Origin: an uncultured Clostridia bacterium
GTDB taxonomy: Bacteria > Bacillota > Clostridia > TANB77 > CAG-508
DNA length: 64,000 nt
Reading direction: 5' to 3'
Assembly (NCBI GenBank): GCA_934133005.1
Contig: CAKPAI010000001.1
Span: 372,001-436,000 of the forward strand
The translations under genes and the position numbers were made by a program. Positions 29,517 through 38,872 of this stretch are shown here, one piece after another. Within the stretch, counting starts at the first letter, position 1. Every line of letters begins with the position of its first letter. The notes under the pieces were generated by a model. That model did not search any database and had not been told where the DNA came from. It worked only from the letters and a program-made list of their open reading frames with translations.

Positions 29517-29648
29517 TCACCTCATATTAAAAATTAAAGCAGAATTTAATATATAAGATTTCAAAAAAGTCCTTCTTGTAGCCTTGATTTTATAAATTAC
29601 TTGAAACTCACTGCTCTTTAAGATTCTTTCATTTATAAATTTCAACAC
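29517..29648 (-). CDS. Candidate 43-residue leader ORF upstream of rpoB
   Basis: A GTG (29648) preceded by AGAGG at 6 nt opens a 43-codon frame, MLKFINERILKSSEF...ILNSALIFNMR, whose TGA (29519-29517) overlaps the GAGGTGA ribosome site of rpoB. The peptide is basic with a hydrophobic end and resembles no family I know. The good ribosome site and the stop inside the rpoB SD are consistent with translational coupling. A chance ORF cannot be excluded. Confidence 0.45.
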   Translation of the reverse strand: MLKFINERILKSSEFQVIYKIKATRRTFLKSYILNSALIFNMR

Positions 29649-29693
29649 TCAATTCCTCTTTTTTGATAATTTTCATATCTAGATACAAATTAG

Positions 29694-29746
29694 ACAACAA
29701 AAAACCATTGGCAACCCTTACTTTTGTTTTGCCAATTTTTCTGTTG
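29694..29746 (-). terminator. Terminator-like hairpin inside the rpoB leader (attenuator candidate)
   Basis: ATTGGCAA and TTGCCAAT form a perfect 8-bp stem that extends outward (AAAA/TTTT, CAACA/TGTTG with two small bulges) to about 18 bp; in the minus-strand transcript a GGTTTTTGTTG tail follows. It is about 110-155 nt downstream of the predicted rpoB transcription start and about 185 nt before the rpoB start codon. Confidence 0.65.
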
Positions 29747-29857
29747 TTCTATTTTTAATAAATTTTATTTAACCTTTTTATAACTATCACCCTTTACCTT
29801 TTTTCGTTCAGAGTATACGTTTTTTTGTGGTATTCACCCACTTTATCAGTTATTTTT

Positions 29858-29887
29858 AGTATACAACAAAACTATTGGTAAAGTCAA
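29858..29887 (-). promoter_or_regulatory. Promoter of rpoBC
   Basis: Minus-strand TTGACT (29887-29882) and TATACT (29863-29858), 18-nt spacer. It sits immediately after the nrdG terminator and predicts a leader of about 340 nt before rpoB. Apart from the hairpin and the short ORF, nothing further was recognised in that leader. Confidence 0.75.
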
Positions 29888-29924
29888 GTAAAAATACAAA
29901 ATTTTTACATTTCATATAGCAAAC

Positions 29925-29965
29925 AAAAAAAGCACCACATTACGCTTTCTCAGAGCTATGTGGTG
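29925..29965 (-). terminator. Terminator of nrdDG
   Basis: CACCACAT (29933-29940) and ATGTGGTG (29958-29965) form a perfect 8-bp stem; the minus-strand transcript continues with a run of seven U. Confidence 0.9.
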
Positions 29966-30086
29966 TAACTTATAATTATGTGATAGCACACATTTCTGTG
30001 GCTTTCATTTTCTATATTTATTAGATAACTATAATTAATATATGTCAATTTATATTATCATTTTTGTACACAAATATTACTTTTTC

Positions 30087-30581
30087 TTAGTCGCAATATA
30101 GTATTGTTCTATTTTCTACTAAACTTTGCTGTACATCAATTACTCTTTGATTTTCAGAGCCTCTCCAATTTAATTTTGGATTATGCTTTTCATCAATATA
30201 TTGTCCATCTACTAATACATCAATGTATTTTAGTACAGATTTATCTTTTAAATCTTTCTCAAAATTAAATCCTGACCATACCCATATATTTTTTTCTGGA
30301 TAATGTTCTTTAAAAACTTTTGCAAGCCACTCTGTTCCCTCAATATTCTTTGGATGCATTGGCTCTCCACCTAAAATAGATAACCCTTCTATATGTGCAG
30401 GCTTTGCAAGTTCAATTATTTTATCAACAACTTCATCTGTAAATTCTTCTCCACCTTTGAAGTCATGAGTTTCAGGGTTAAAGCAATTTTTACAATTAAA
30501 GCTACAGCCTTGCATAAATATTGAAACTCTCACTCCTGGTCCATTTGATATATCCATTTTTCTTATTTTATTGTATCTCAT
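30087..30581 (-). CDS. nrdG: Anaerobic ribonucleotide reductase-activating protein (radical SAM)
   Basis: A 164-residue radical SAM activase. C26-xxx-C30-xx-C33 (GCSFNCKNC) binds the [4Fe-4S] cluster that cleaves S-adenosylmethionine, and LGGEP is the SAM-binding GGE motif. It installs the glycyl radical in NrdD, encoded just upstream. The start is placed at MRYNKIRKMD (30581); the ATG at 30617 has no ribosome site. A clear terminator follows. Confidence 0.95.
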   Translation of the reverse strand: MRYNKIRKMDISNGPGVRVSIFMQGCSFNCKNCFNPETHDFKGGEEFTDEVVDKIIELAKPAHIEGLSILGGEPMHPKNIEGTEWLAKVFKEHYPEKNIWVWSGFNFEKDLKDKSVLKYIDVLVDGQYIDEKHNPKLNWRGSENQRVIDVQQSLVENRTILYCD

Positions 30582-30697
30582 TTTTCTTCTCGCTTTTCTT
30601 AATTTAACACAAAGCATTTTTTATACTTTGTGTTAAATCATTTTGTATTTTATTTTTCTATGCTTATAAAGTAAGTTCTAAATTTCTTACAATAGTG

Positions 30698-32854
30698 TTA
30701 AGCATCTTTGTTATCTATGTGTAGTACTCTTTCTTTTATTTCCTGTGTTCTTCCTTTATTCCAGAAGTTGCTTCCTATATATCCACAAGTTCTTCTTGCT
30801 ACATTTAATGTTGCATGGTCTCTATTTCCACAGTTTGGGCAGAACCATTCTAGATTATCATCTATTTGTATTTCTCCGTCATAGCCACATTTTTGGCAGT
30901 AATCTGATTTTGTATTTAATTCTGCATACATGATATTGTTATATATAAATTTAATTACTTGCATTACTACTTCTAGGTTATTTTGAAGATTTGGAGTTTC
31001 TACATATGATATAGCTCCACCTGGGCTTAATTTTTGGAATTTGCTTTCAATTGCAAGTTTTGTAAATGCATCAATTTCTTCAAATACTGGAACATGATAT
31101 GAATTTGTTATGTATTTTCTATCTGTAATTCCTTCTATTTTTCCAAATCTCTTTTGTAAACATTTTGCAAATTTATATGTTGTTGACTCGATTGGTGTTC
31201 CATATACACTATAATCTATATCTTCTGTTTCTTTCCATTCTTTACATTTATCATTTAACTTTTGCATAACAGAAAGCCCAAACTCTTCACCTTTTCCGCC
31301 ATCTGTATGGCTATTTCCAGTCATGTATTTAACACATTCATATAATCCTGCATATCCTAAAGATATTGTTGAATATCCGCCATGTAATAGTTTATGAATA
31401 CTTTCACCTTTCTTTAGTCTTGCTAAGGCTCCATTTTGCCATAGTATTGGTGCCACATCACTTGTTGCTTTTGCAAGTCTTTCATGTCTTATTTTCAATG
31501 CTCTATGACAAAGTTCAAGTCTCTCATCAAATAACTTCCAGAATTTTTCTACATTTTTTCCTGATGATAGAGCAACATCTATAAGATTTATTGTAACAAC
31601 ACCTTGGTTAAATCTTCCATAGTATTTTGGTTTTCCTGTTTCTGGATCAACATATGGTGTTAAGAATGATCTACAACCCATACATGGATAACATTGTCCC
31701 TCACCATTTTTATCAATTTTTAGTTCTTTCATTACTTTTTCAGATATATAATCTGGAACCATACGCTTTGCTGTACATTTAGCAGCAAGTTCTGTTAAAT
31801 AATAGTATTTGCTGTCTTCATGAATGTTATCTTCTTCAAGAACATATAGTAGTTTTGGGAATGCTGGTGTTATATATACACCTTTTTCATTTTTCATTCC
31901 TAAAATTCTTTGTTCTAGAACTTCTTTTATAATCATTGCAAGTTCTTCTTTATATTCTTCAGTTTCGCCTAAGTATAAGCAAACACTTAAAAATGGAGCT
32001 TGACCATTTGTTGTCGTCATAGAATTTATTTGATATTGGAATGTCTGAACTCCATCTTTTATTTCTTTTGCTAAATCTTCTTTTGCAAATTTTTCAATTT
32101 GAGCTTTATTTAATCCTCTATCTTTGTATCTCTTTAAATAATAATTATAACTATCTCTTACAAATGGTGCCAAATGTGTCATTGTAACTGTGCAACCACC
32201 ATACTGACTAGAATTTACTGCTGTTATTATTTGAGTTGCAATTGTCATTGCTGTTAAAAATTTATGAGGTTTTTCAATCATTACTCCATTTATTTCAGTT
32301 CCATTTTGAAGCATATCATCTAGATTAATTAAATCACAATTGTGAAGAGCATTCTGTGCAAAATAATCAGCATCATGGAAGTGTATAATTCCTTCATCAT
32401 GAGCTTTTACTATATCCTCTGGAAGTAAAAATCTTCTTGTTATATCTGTACTTGTTATTCCTGCTAAATAATCTCTTTGAGTTGTAACTATTTTAGCATT
32501 TTTATTAGAATTTTCAGTATTCCAATATTCACTTTCACCATCTATTAGTTCTTTTATTGACTGATCTGTTGTATTTGATTGTCTTACTAATGCTCTTGTA
32601 TATCTATATGTTATATATCTTTTTGCAAGTTCATATCTTCCTATTTCCATTAGTTTTTCTTCAATTATATCTTGAATGTCTTCAACTAATATTCTTCTTT
32701 TATGCAAATCTTCTATATATTCAATTATATTATTAATTTCTTCTTGAGTAGCTTTTTCTTTTTTGCTAACTTCTTTATTTGCTTTTTCAATTGCTATATT
32801 TATTTTTTCAGAATTGTACTCTACTATTGTTCCATCACGTTTTATTACTTGCAT
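30698..32854 (-). CDS. nrdD: Anaerobic (class III) ribonucleoside-triphosphate reductase
   Basis: A 718-residue class III reductase that makes dNTPs without oxygen. An N-terminal ATP-cone (about 1-95, MQVIKRDGTIVEYN) gives allosteric control. The C-terminal domain carries a zinc site of two CxxC pairs (CQKCG, CPNCG) and the glycyl-radical motif RTCGYIGS near residue 691. A typical GGCTVTMTHLAPF segment is present in the barrel. nrdG follows about 115 nt downstream. The gene starts at ATG 32854 after GGGGGAAG. Confidence 0.97.
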   Translation of the reverse strand: MQVIKRDGTIVEYNSEKINIAIEKANKEVSKKEKATQEEINNIIEYIEDLHKRRILVEDIQDIIEEKLMEIGRYELAKRYITYRYTRALVRQSNTTDQSIKELIDGESEYWNTENSNKNAKIVTTQRDYLAGITSTDITRRFLLPEDIVKAHDEGIIHFHDADYFAQNALHNCDLINLDDMLQNGTEINGVMIEKPHKFLTAMTIATQIITAVNSSQYGGCTVTMTHLAPFVRDSYNYYLKRYKDRGLNKAQIEKFAKEDLAKEIKDGVQTFQYQINSMTTTNGQAPFLSVCLYLGETEEYKEELAMIIKEVLEQRILGMKNEKGVYITPAFPKLLYVLEEDNIHEDSKYYYLTELAAKCTAKRMVPDYISEKVMKELKIDKNGEGQCYPCMGCRSFLTPYVDPETGKPKYYGRFNQGVVTINLIDVALSSGKNVEKFWKLFDERLELCHRALKIRHERLAKATSDVAPILWQNGALARLKKGESIHKLLHGGYSTISLGYAGLYECVKYMTGNSHTDGGKGEEFGLSVMQKLNDKCKEWKETEDIDYSVYGTPIESTTYKFAKCLQKRFGKIEGITDRKYITNSYHVPVFEEIDAFTKLAIESKFQKLSPGGAISYVETPNLQNNLEVVMQVIKFIYNNIMYAELNTKSDYCQKCGYDGEIQIDDNLEWFCPNCGNRDHATLNVARRTCGYIGSNFWNKGRTQEIKERVLHIDNKDA

Positions 32855-32902
32855 TTTGCTTCCCCCATTTTTTAATTTATTTTATATTTATATTGTGGCT
32901 AT

Positions 32903-32931
32903 ATATTATCTCATATTTTTTATAATGTCAA
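32903..32931 (-). promoter_or_regulatory. Promoter of nrdDG
   Basis: Minus-strand TTGACA (32931-32926) and TAATAT (32908-32903), 17-nt spacer. Just downstream, ATATATAGCCACAATATA is AT-rich and loosely like an NrdR box, but the match is too weak to call. Confidence 0.75.
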
Positions 32932-33310
32932 AAGAATATTCTTTATGTCATCGTGCTGTGTATTCTTAGAGCAGAAGGGCTTTCGTTTTCGTTTCTTGTA
33001 CAAGTATTACGTTACTTTTTGGCATTTACTGGTTTTCTCATTTTACGTATTCATTCTTGCAAGCTCATTTGCGCCATTTGTTTTTTATATTTCCTTTTGC
33101 TTTATTACACTTTAGTTACATTTTTTATTTTTTAAAAAAATCATTTTTTATTTCTATTTATTTTTTCAGCAATGTATTTCTTATTTTTTCTTATTTTATC
33201 AGTATTTACGTATATTTTTCTTATATTATTATGCGTATTTTATTATTTTTTAAAAAAATTATTTTTTTAAAACTTTCAAAATATTTCTCTTCATTTTTTC
33301 ACTTTTTTAG
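32932..33310. other. Gene-free, T-rich intergenic stretch
   Basis: No convincing gene was found here. The part at 32940-33090 is locally richer in GC and, on the minus strand, contains repeated AAATG words at 10-20 bp spacing plus short frames broken by stops; the rest is runs of T and A (for example TTTTTTAAAAAAAT twice) that could cause bending. It separates the nrdDG promoter from the terminator of the surface-protein operon. Confidence 0.4.
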
Positions 33311-33348
33311 AAAAAATTAAGACTTAGCATTACTGCTAAGTCCTAATT
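33311..33348 (-). terminator. Terminator of the surface-protein operon
   Basis: GACTTAGCA and TGCTAAGTC form a perfect 9-bp core extended by AATTA/TAATT pairs; the minus-strand transcript ends with a U run. Confidence 0.9.
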
Positions 33349-33359
33349 TCTATTTGAAT

Positions 33360-36300
33360 TTATAATGTTTTCTTCTTTTTAGTAACAATTATTACTACGC
33401 TAATTCCTATTAATAGAATTACTCCTATTGCAATTCCTAATACATAGTAAATTGTACTTTGTCCAAATGGTGGTAATATTACAACTTCTTGTGGTGAATC
33501 AGCATCTATTTCATATGGTTCCTTTACTGGGCTTTGGTTACCAGCTACTGAGTATGCCATTCTTCTTCCTGAAATACTGCTTGATTTTACAAGTTCAGTA
33601 ATATTGTTATATGTTAAGTCATCACTACTGTTATCTGACGTAATAGTTTGTGATAATACTAACTTAACTCCTGTTACACTATTTGAAGCATTTACTGCAT
33701 CTAAGACTTTTAATGGATCTTCATTCCACTTGTCATCTATTCTCTTGCTATTTGTTTCATCCCAAAGAACTGGAACTAATTCTTTAACAACTGTGCTTGA
33801 ATCCTTTGTCTTGATTATTGTTGTATATTTTGCTGCATCTTCTGATAAATTACTATTTAGTAATCCGTCATTCTTTAATGCATCAAATGTTGCAACTTCC
33901 CAATCTCCATTTGCTTCAGCATTAAATTGTAAATTGTTTCTTGTTGCGTGACTGTCATCACTCAATTGAGCTCCTACATAATCAACTAATGTTTCAACTT
34001 TTGTCTTTACAATATTGCTATTTGCATTGTCTTCTTGTCCTGTATAATAGAATTTTGCATCTGAGAAGTCAACTTCTCCAACATTTGCTACCATTATCAT
34101 ATACGTAATTTGTATTGTAGAACCATGCATTAACTCTTCATCCATTGTTAATTGAACTCTACCTTTAGCACTAGCATTTCTTACAACAGGTATTTTTACA
34201 AGTGTATTATTCTCTGAAACGCTATGTCCTTCTGAATCGTATTTATGATAATTATCTCTTATTTCATATGTGTTATCTACATCTTGTCCATGAGCTTTTT
34301 GGTCAATCCACATTACGTTTGAAGCCTTCTTAGAAGCATCAAATAATGTATTTCCATTTGCAAGTGTTACTTTTACATTAGCAATTTGTTTAGTTGTTTT
34401 TAATTGTGATTGTGGCCTCTTTGCAAGTCCCAAATCAACATTTGCTACATCATAGTAACCTGTTTTATTATAGTTTGAACTTCCTATGTTTTCAGTTACG
34501 TTTGTATAGTTTCCATTCTTGTCACCATCAGCAGTTCTATTATATTCAAGTTCTATATTCATAACACCAGTTTCAGCTGTCATTTTAGTTGTATTTATAA
34601 ATTCGGTTAGTAAGCTTTGTACAACTGCTACTTTTTCATCATCACTCATACTATTATAATAAGGTGATAAATATTCAAATGATGATAGTACTTCCGCCAT
34701 ATGGTTTGTTATTGTTGATGATGCATTATTTACTTCTAGTCTTCTATTATAAATATCTTTTGCATCTGAATAGAATCCTGTTGAAGAAGCATCAAAGTCA
34801 TATTTATAAGTTGCTGTTGATACATTTTGATATGCTCCATCTCCATTTGCTACGCCCAATTGATATGTTGTAGATTTATAATCTTGGCCATTATAAGAAT
34901 TTTCATTTAATCCTATATTTTCTCCATTTACTGAATAATATCCATTATTTTCTGTCGTCTTTTTAAAACCATGCTGTTCAAAATAATCTGTTATAGGATT
35001 AAAATCTTCTCTTACTCCTGTTTCATAATTTACTGCTTTAGTTCCAAGTACACTTTCTGTACCATCGCCATAAATAAATCTTACTATATAATCACCTGGT
35101 GCAAATGATTTAAATAGATATTCTCCACCACCATTTACATTATATGTTTTTATTACATTTGTTATAGCTGGATTGTCTATTATGAAGCTTTGAGTTGATT
35201 TATCTCCAGATTTTACTGTTCTCCAGATATATTCAAGAGGTTTTCCTGTAGTGCTATCAATTTTATAGTTTCCTGAACTATCCTTAAATAGCTCGACTAA
35301 TTGTACTGTAACACCATTTATTCCAGTCTCTCCATCATCTCTTATACCATTTCCAACTTGGGCAGAATCTTCAGTTACTGTTCTTTCATCTTCGAATACA
35401 GTTCCATCTATTGTTCTTGCATTTTCTCTGTTTAATCTGATTCTGATATTTGGACCTTTGCTTGTATCATCTTCAAATGTACTTGTATCAATAGCCCTGT
35501 TATCTACAGGAATAGAATCAGGTGATACGTTACCAGCCACAGAGTCAATATCTACTAATCCTGCTACATCTCCAGAATTATATTCTGTATCAGTTTGATC
35601 ATTGTTAGCATTTGGAGCAACTGATCTATCTGTGTAGAATGTTTTATATCCGTTTATTTCAACAATGTTTCTCTTTGGATTGTATCCATTTGTATTTCCA
35701 TCTGCCACTGATTCATCTAGTATTACATATCCATTGTTATCATTATTTACTCTAAATGTTATATATAAGTATAAATCTTTATTATTGTCTGGATCTAATA
35801 ATATATTATCAAATCCTGTAATATATGTTTGCTTGTATTCAGCTGTACCAGCTTGTGTTGAAGCTCCATATCTACTTGAAGAACTTGTTGTTACATATTG
35901 AAGAACATTTCCTCTTCTATCTCCTAAATATGGTTTATATTTTTGTTCTCTTTCTACCATATTTGAACTTTCAACTAATGTATATTCTTTATCATAGTAA
36001 TCTACTAATTCCATTACCTTAGATGAAATTGCATCTGATTGATTACGTACTGTAATCTTATATGTTACATATATTCTTAATTCATCTTTATCTGCAGTAA
36101 TTCCTGATTGACCTAAAACACTTAAATCTTGATAACTACTTGCTTTAAAGTTGTAATCTTCTTTGTAAATCTCTCTTGTGTAATCTTCTTGGTTGAAATA
36201 TTCATTTGCTGATGTTGCACTATGAGCTTTTGCATTCTTGTATGCATTACTTAAATAAGCATCAGAAATTTGTGTTTGAACATCCCAGAAGTCTTCATCT

Positions 36301-38855
36301 GATAATTTATCATTTTTGTTATATTTATAAACTTGTGATTTATCTTTTATTTCAATTGTAGCATTATATACATCCTTATGTAATGCTAAGTCAACTGTTT
36401 CTCTTATTACAAATCCTTGATTTATAAATAAGTTGTTATAACCTTTTTCATCTCCGTTATATAACAAGTTATATATATTAATAAAGTCTGCTTGATAATC
36501 TTTTGTATGTGCAGCTCTATTTACTTGGCTCATGTAATCTGCAATTACAAACTTACTATATACTGGATAATACTCTTTTGTAAATGAACCTTTGTTATAT
36601 CCTGTATATGCAGAAATCATACAATCATTTACATATTGATTTGAGCCTGTTGGATTTCCGAAATCATCGATAAGTCCCTTTTCTTTCAAATATGTTCTTG
36701 TATAAACTTCCCCTCCACTATAGTTTTTAGGGTTTGAACCAATTTCTGCAAATTTTGCATTTAGTCCATCTCTATCTGAAAGGATATCATTTCCTTTTGA
36801 ACTATCATTCCAAGCAACTCCATTTGCTTTGTATATTGTTGGTTGATAGTATTGGCCATTATATTTAAATTCAACATAGTATGTGTATAAAGCATTTAGT
36901 CCATCAAATCCATAATGTCCATTTGCGTCTGTAGTAGTTGTTGCTTTTTCACTTTCTTGTCCATCTGGTTTTCTTTGATGTAATATAACTTTTACTCCAG
37001 ACATTGGTGTATCTTGTGTATCACCTTTTTTACCATTATACTCTGACTCTTTTCCTGCAGTTCCATCAACCCAAGTATAACCTTCAAGTTTAATCTTTAA
37101 GTCTATTGAACCAGGTCCAGGAACATCTAAAGTAGTTTCTATCTTAGCTTGTGCTTTTACTAAGTTTGTGTTATCAGAGCCTACCGTTCTTATTTCCTGC
37201 TCATCTTTTGTTTCATAGTCATCTAAGTCCATTTGAACGTATGATTGATAAATAGTAAATGTAATTAATGTTTTCCAGCTTCTATCTACCCATCGCATTC
37301 TAGGATGATATACTCCAAACATATCAACCCATCCGCCTACGTCTTCCCAGCTTTGCCAGCTTGTAGTTACCCAATACCTTCTGGTTCCTTTTAACAAATG
37401 TCCTTTGTAAGTATATATACGAGCTTCGGCTCCACCAGATCCTTCTAACTTATTATACTCTGCTGTAGAATACAATACATATTCAAACTCTGGATTTATT
37501 GCAATTTTTTCCGCATATTGTAACTTTTTAGCGTTTACTCTTATCCAGAACATTTCTCCATCTTTAGGCCACTCTCCATTAGACATTGTTGTTATTTCAA
37601 AATCTTTTGACGCATAGCTTAAAGTAGCTTCACCATAATCTCCTGTACCCATTATTTTTATATCTGTCAAATATGAAATATTTGTATATTCTGGATATTT
37701 TATTGTTATTGGTCCTATTATATATTCATCTAAGTTTCTATTGCTATCTACCCTATTTGTAAATACTTGTGCACTTTTAACATCTAATTCAAGCATATTT
37801 TCATATTTACCAGCAGCTTTTAGTTTTTCATTAAATTCATAATATTTTTTGGCCTCAGCATATAATGCTTTTCCATTAGTTGTTCCACGAGTTTTTCCTG
37901 CTGTTGTTACAGTTTCTGTACCACTTCCATCAGCATTATATCCATGTCTCCAGCCTTCGTGATCATTTTGTAACCAACTAGCTGTTTGTACATCATATTG
38001 ATTATATATTTTCTCTGTAGTTCTTTGTTTTGTAACTTTATCACCATTTAAGATATAAGTATTCATAATATCATCAAATACTGATGTAGTTCTTGAATCA
38101 GTTTGTTTACTCCAAACTGAAACATAATAAGTTGTATCTTTATCTCCTATCACTGTAACCTTTGGTCCTAGTAATTCACCTTTTGAATTTAGTTGTCCCA
38201 TTGCATATGATAAACTATATCCACCAGGAATATCATATCCATCATACCAATCATCAGGCTTTTCATCTGGTGCTAAGCTTTTGAATATTCTTTCCATCCA
38301 TTCTATTGAAGCTTTTTTCACAGCTTGTTCTACTGGATACCAAGCATCCAAATTCTTATAATTCTTATCCATCAATGCAACTATTGCTTCTTTAGGATCA
38401 AATCCTGATGGCAAATTATCTATTGGACTTCCAGCATCATCTCTTCTATGTCGTATAATTCCAAAAATATGTACATTATCGTGTACCCAATTTTCTGCTT
38501 TTGGTGGCATATAAGTATTTCCATGATATAGTGAAGTATATATATCATCCCTATTAATTCCAGCTTGCCAATATGCAGTCTCACTTGGATAGTATTTTTT
38601 CCTATCAACTTGTCCCCATCTAAGTGTAGCACCGGCATCATCACAGTAAGCATAGCCTATTACTCTACCGCCTTGTCTAATTTCCTGTGGAAAATATCCT
38701 GTTAAAGTATAACTTGTTTGTCTTGCTGGAGTTCCTTTTGTTAAGTATCCATCCCAAACAGGGAAGGCATCAACTGCAGCAGAGAATGCAACTGAGCCAC
38801 CAACAAGTATAGCTAGCATTATAACGATTTTTGCTATATTTTTTAGTACTTTCAT
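33360..38855 (-). CDS. Giant cell-surface protein with SdrD/Cna-B-like modules
   Basis: A 1,831-residue exported protein. A signal peptide (residues 1-30) is followed by a Trp/Tyr-rich unique region (about 30-600). A Cna-B/SdrD-like module lies at about 620-690 (VKVILHQRK, then TTDANGHYGFDGL) and another at about 1,170-1,300 (DGTVFEDERT, NGIRDDGETGINGV, GGEYLFKSFAPGDYIVRF). The C terminus has VVILPPFGQS, a 21-residue hydrophobic stretch and a KKKK tail, the layout of a sortase sorting signal, although the motif is not canonical LPxTG. It follows the 1,660-residue partner by 17 nt with an AAGGAGGT site. Likely wall-anchored adhesin or pilus/matrix component; ligand unknown. Confidence 0.85.
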   Translation of the reverse strand: MKVLKNIAKIVIMLAILVGGSVAFSAAVDAFPVWDGYLTKGTPARQTSYTLTGYFPQEIRQGGRVIGYAYCDDAGATLRWGQVDRKKYYPSETAYWQAGINRDDIYTSLYHGNTYMPPKAENWVHDNVHIFGIIRHRRDDAGSPIDNLPSGFDPKEAIVALMDKNYKNLDAWYPVEQAVKKASIEWMERIFKSLAPDEKPDDWYDGYDIPGGYSLSYAMGQLNSKGELLGPKVTVIGDKDTTYYVSVWSKQTDSRTTSVFDDIMNTYILNGDKVTKQRTTEKIYNQYDVQTASWLQNDHEGWRHGYNADGSGTETVTTAGKTRGTTNGKALYAEAKKYYEFNEKLKAAGKYENMLELDVKSAQVFTNRVDSNRNLDEYIIGPITIKYPEYTNISYLTDIKIMGTGDYGEATLSYASKDFEITTMSNGEWPKDGEMFWIRVNAKKLQYAEKIAINPEFEYVLYSTAEYNKLEGSGGAEARIYTYKGHLLKGTRRYWVTTSWQSWEDVGGWVDMFGVYHPRMRWVDRSWKTLITFTIYQSYVQMDLDDYETKDEQEIRTVGSDNTNLVKAQAKIETTLDVPGPGSIDLKIKLEGYTWVDGTAGKESEYNGKKGDTQDTPMSGVKVILHQRKPDGQESEKATTTTDANGHYGFDGLNALYTYYVEFKYNGQYYQPTIYKANGVAWNDSSKGNDILSDRDGLNAKFAEIGSNPKNYSGGEVYTRTYLKEKGLIDDFGNPTGSNQYVNDCMISAYTGYNKGSFTKEYYPVYSKFVIADYMSQVNRAAHTKDYQADFINIYNLLYNGDEKGYNNLFINQGFVIRETVDLALHKDVYNATIEIKDKSQVYKYNKNDKLSDEDFWDVQTQISDAYLSNAYKNAKAHSATSANEYFNQEDYTREIYKEDYNFKASSYQDLSVLGQSGITADKDELRIYVTYKITVRNQSDAISSKVMELVDYYDKEYTLVESSNMVEREQKYKPYLGDRRGNVLQYVTTSSSSRYGASTQAGTAEYKQTYITGFDNILLDPDNNKDLYLYITFRVNNDNNGYVILDESVADGNTNGYNPKRNIVEINGYKTFYTDRSVAPNANNDQTDTEYNSGDVAGLVDIDSVAGNVSPDSIPVDNRAIDTSTFEDDTSKGPNIRIRLNRENARTIDGTVFEDERTVTEDSAQVGNGIRDDGETGINGVTVQLVELFKDSSGNYKIDSTTGKPLEYIWRTVKSGDKSTQSFIIDNPAITNVIKTYNVNGGGEYLFKSFAPGDYIVRFIYGDGTESVLGTKAVNYETGVREDFNPITDYFEQHGFKKTTENNGYYSVNGENIGLNENSYNGQDYKSTTYQLGVANGDGAYQNVSTATYKYDFDASSTGFYSDAKDIYNRRLEVNNASSTITNHMAEVLSSFEYLSPYYNSMSDDEKVAVVQSLLTEFINTTKMTAETGVMNIELEYNRTADGDKNGNYTNVTENIGSSNYNKTGYYDVANVDLGLAKRPQSQLKTTKQIANVKVTLANGNTLFDASKKASNVMWIDQKAHGQDVDNTYEIRDNYHKYDSEGHSVSENNTLVKIPVVRNASAKGRVQLTMDEELMHGSTIQITYMIMVANVGEVDFSDAKFYYTGQEDNANSNIVKTKVETLVDYVGAQLSDDSHATRNNLQFNAEANGDWEVATFDALKNDGLLNSNLSEDAAKYTTIIKTKDSSTVVKELVPVLWDETNSKRIDDKWNEDPLKVLDAVNASNSVTGVKLVLSQTITSDNSSDDLTYNNITELVKSSSISGRRMAYSVAGNQSPVKEPYEIDADSPQEVVILPPFGQSTIYYVLGIAIGVILLIGISVVIIVTKKKKTL

Positions 38856-38872
38856 TTTCTTACCTCCTTTCC

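Noticed and set aside
32885..32912. NrdR box near the nrdD promoter
   Set aside because: Only loosely similar to the consensus and not found as a spaced pair.
32940..33010. A c-di-GMP-I riboswitch-like look (GAAAGCCCTTCTGCTCTAAG on the minus strand)
   Set aside because: The essential upstream GCACAGGGCAAACC part and the second stem are missing; the region lies on the far side of the nrdD promoter.
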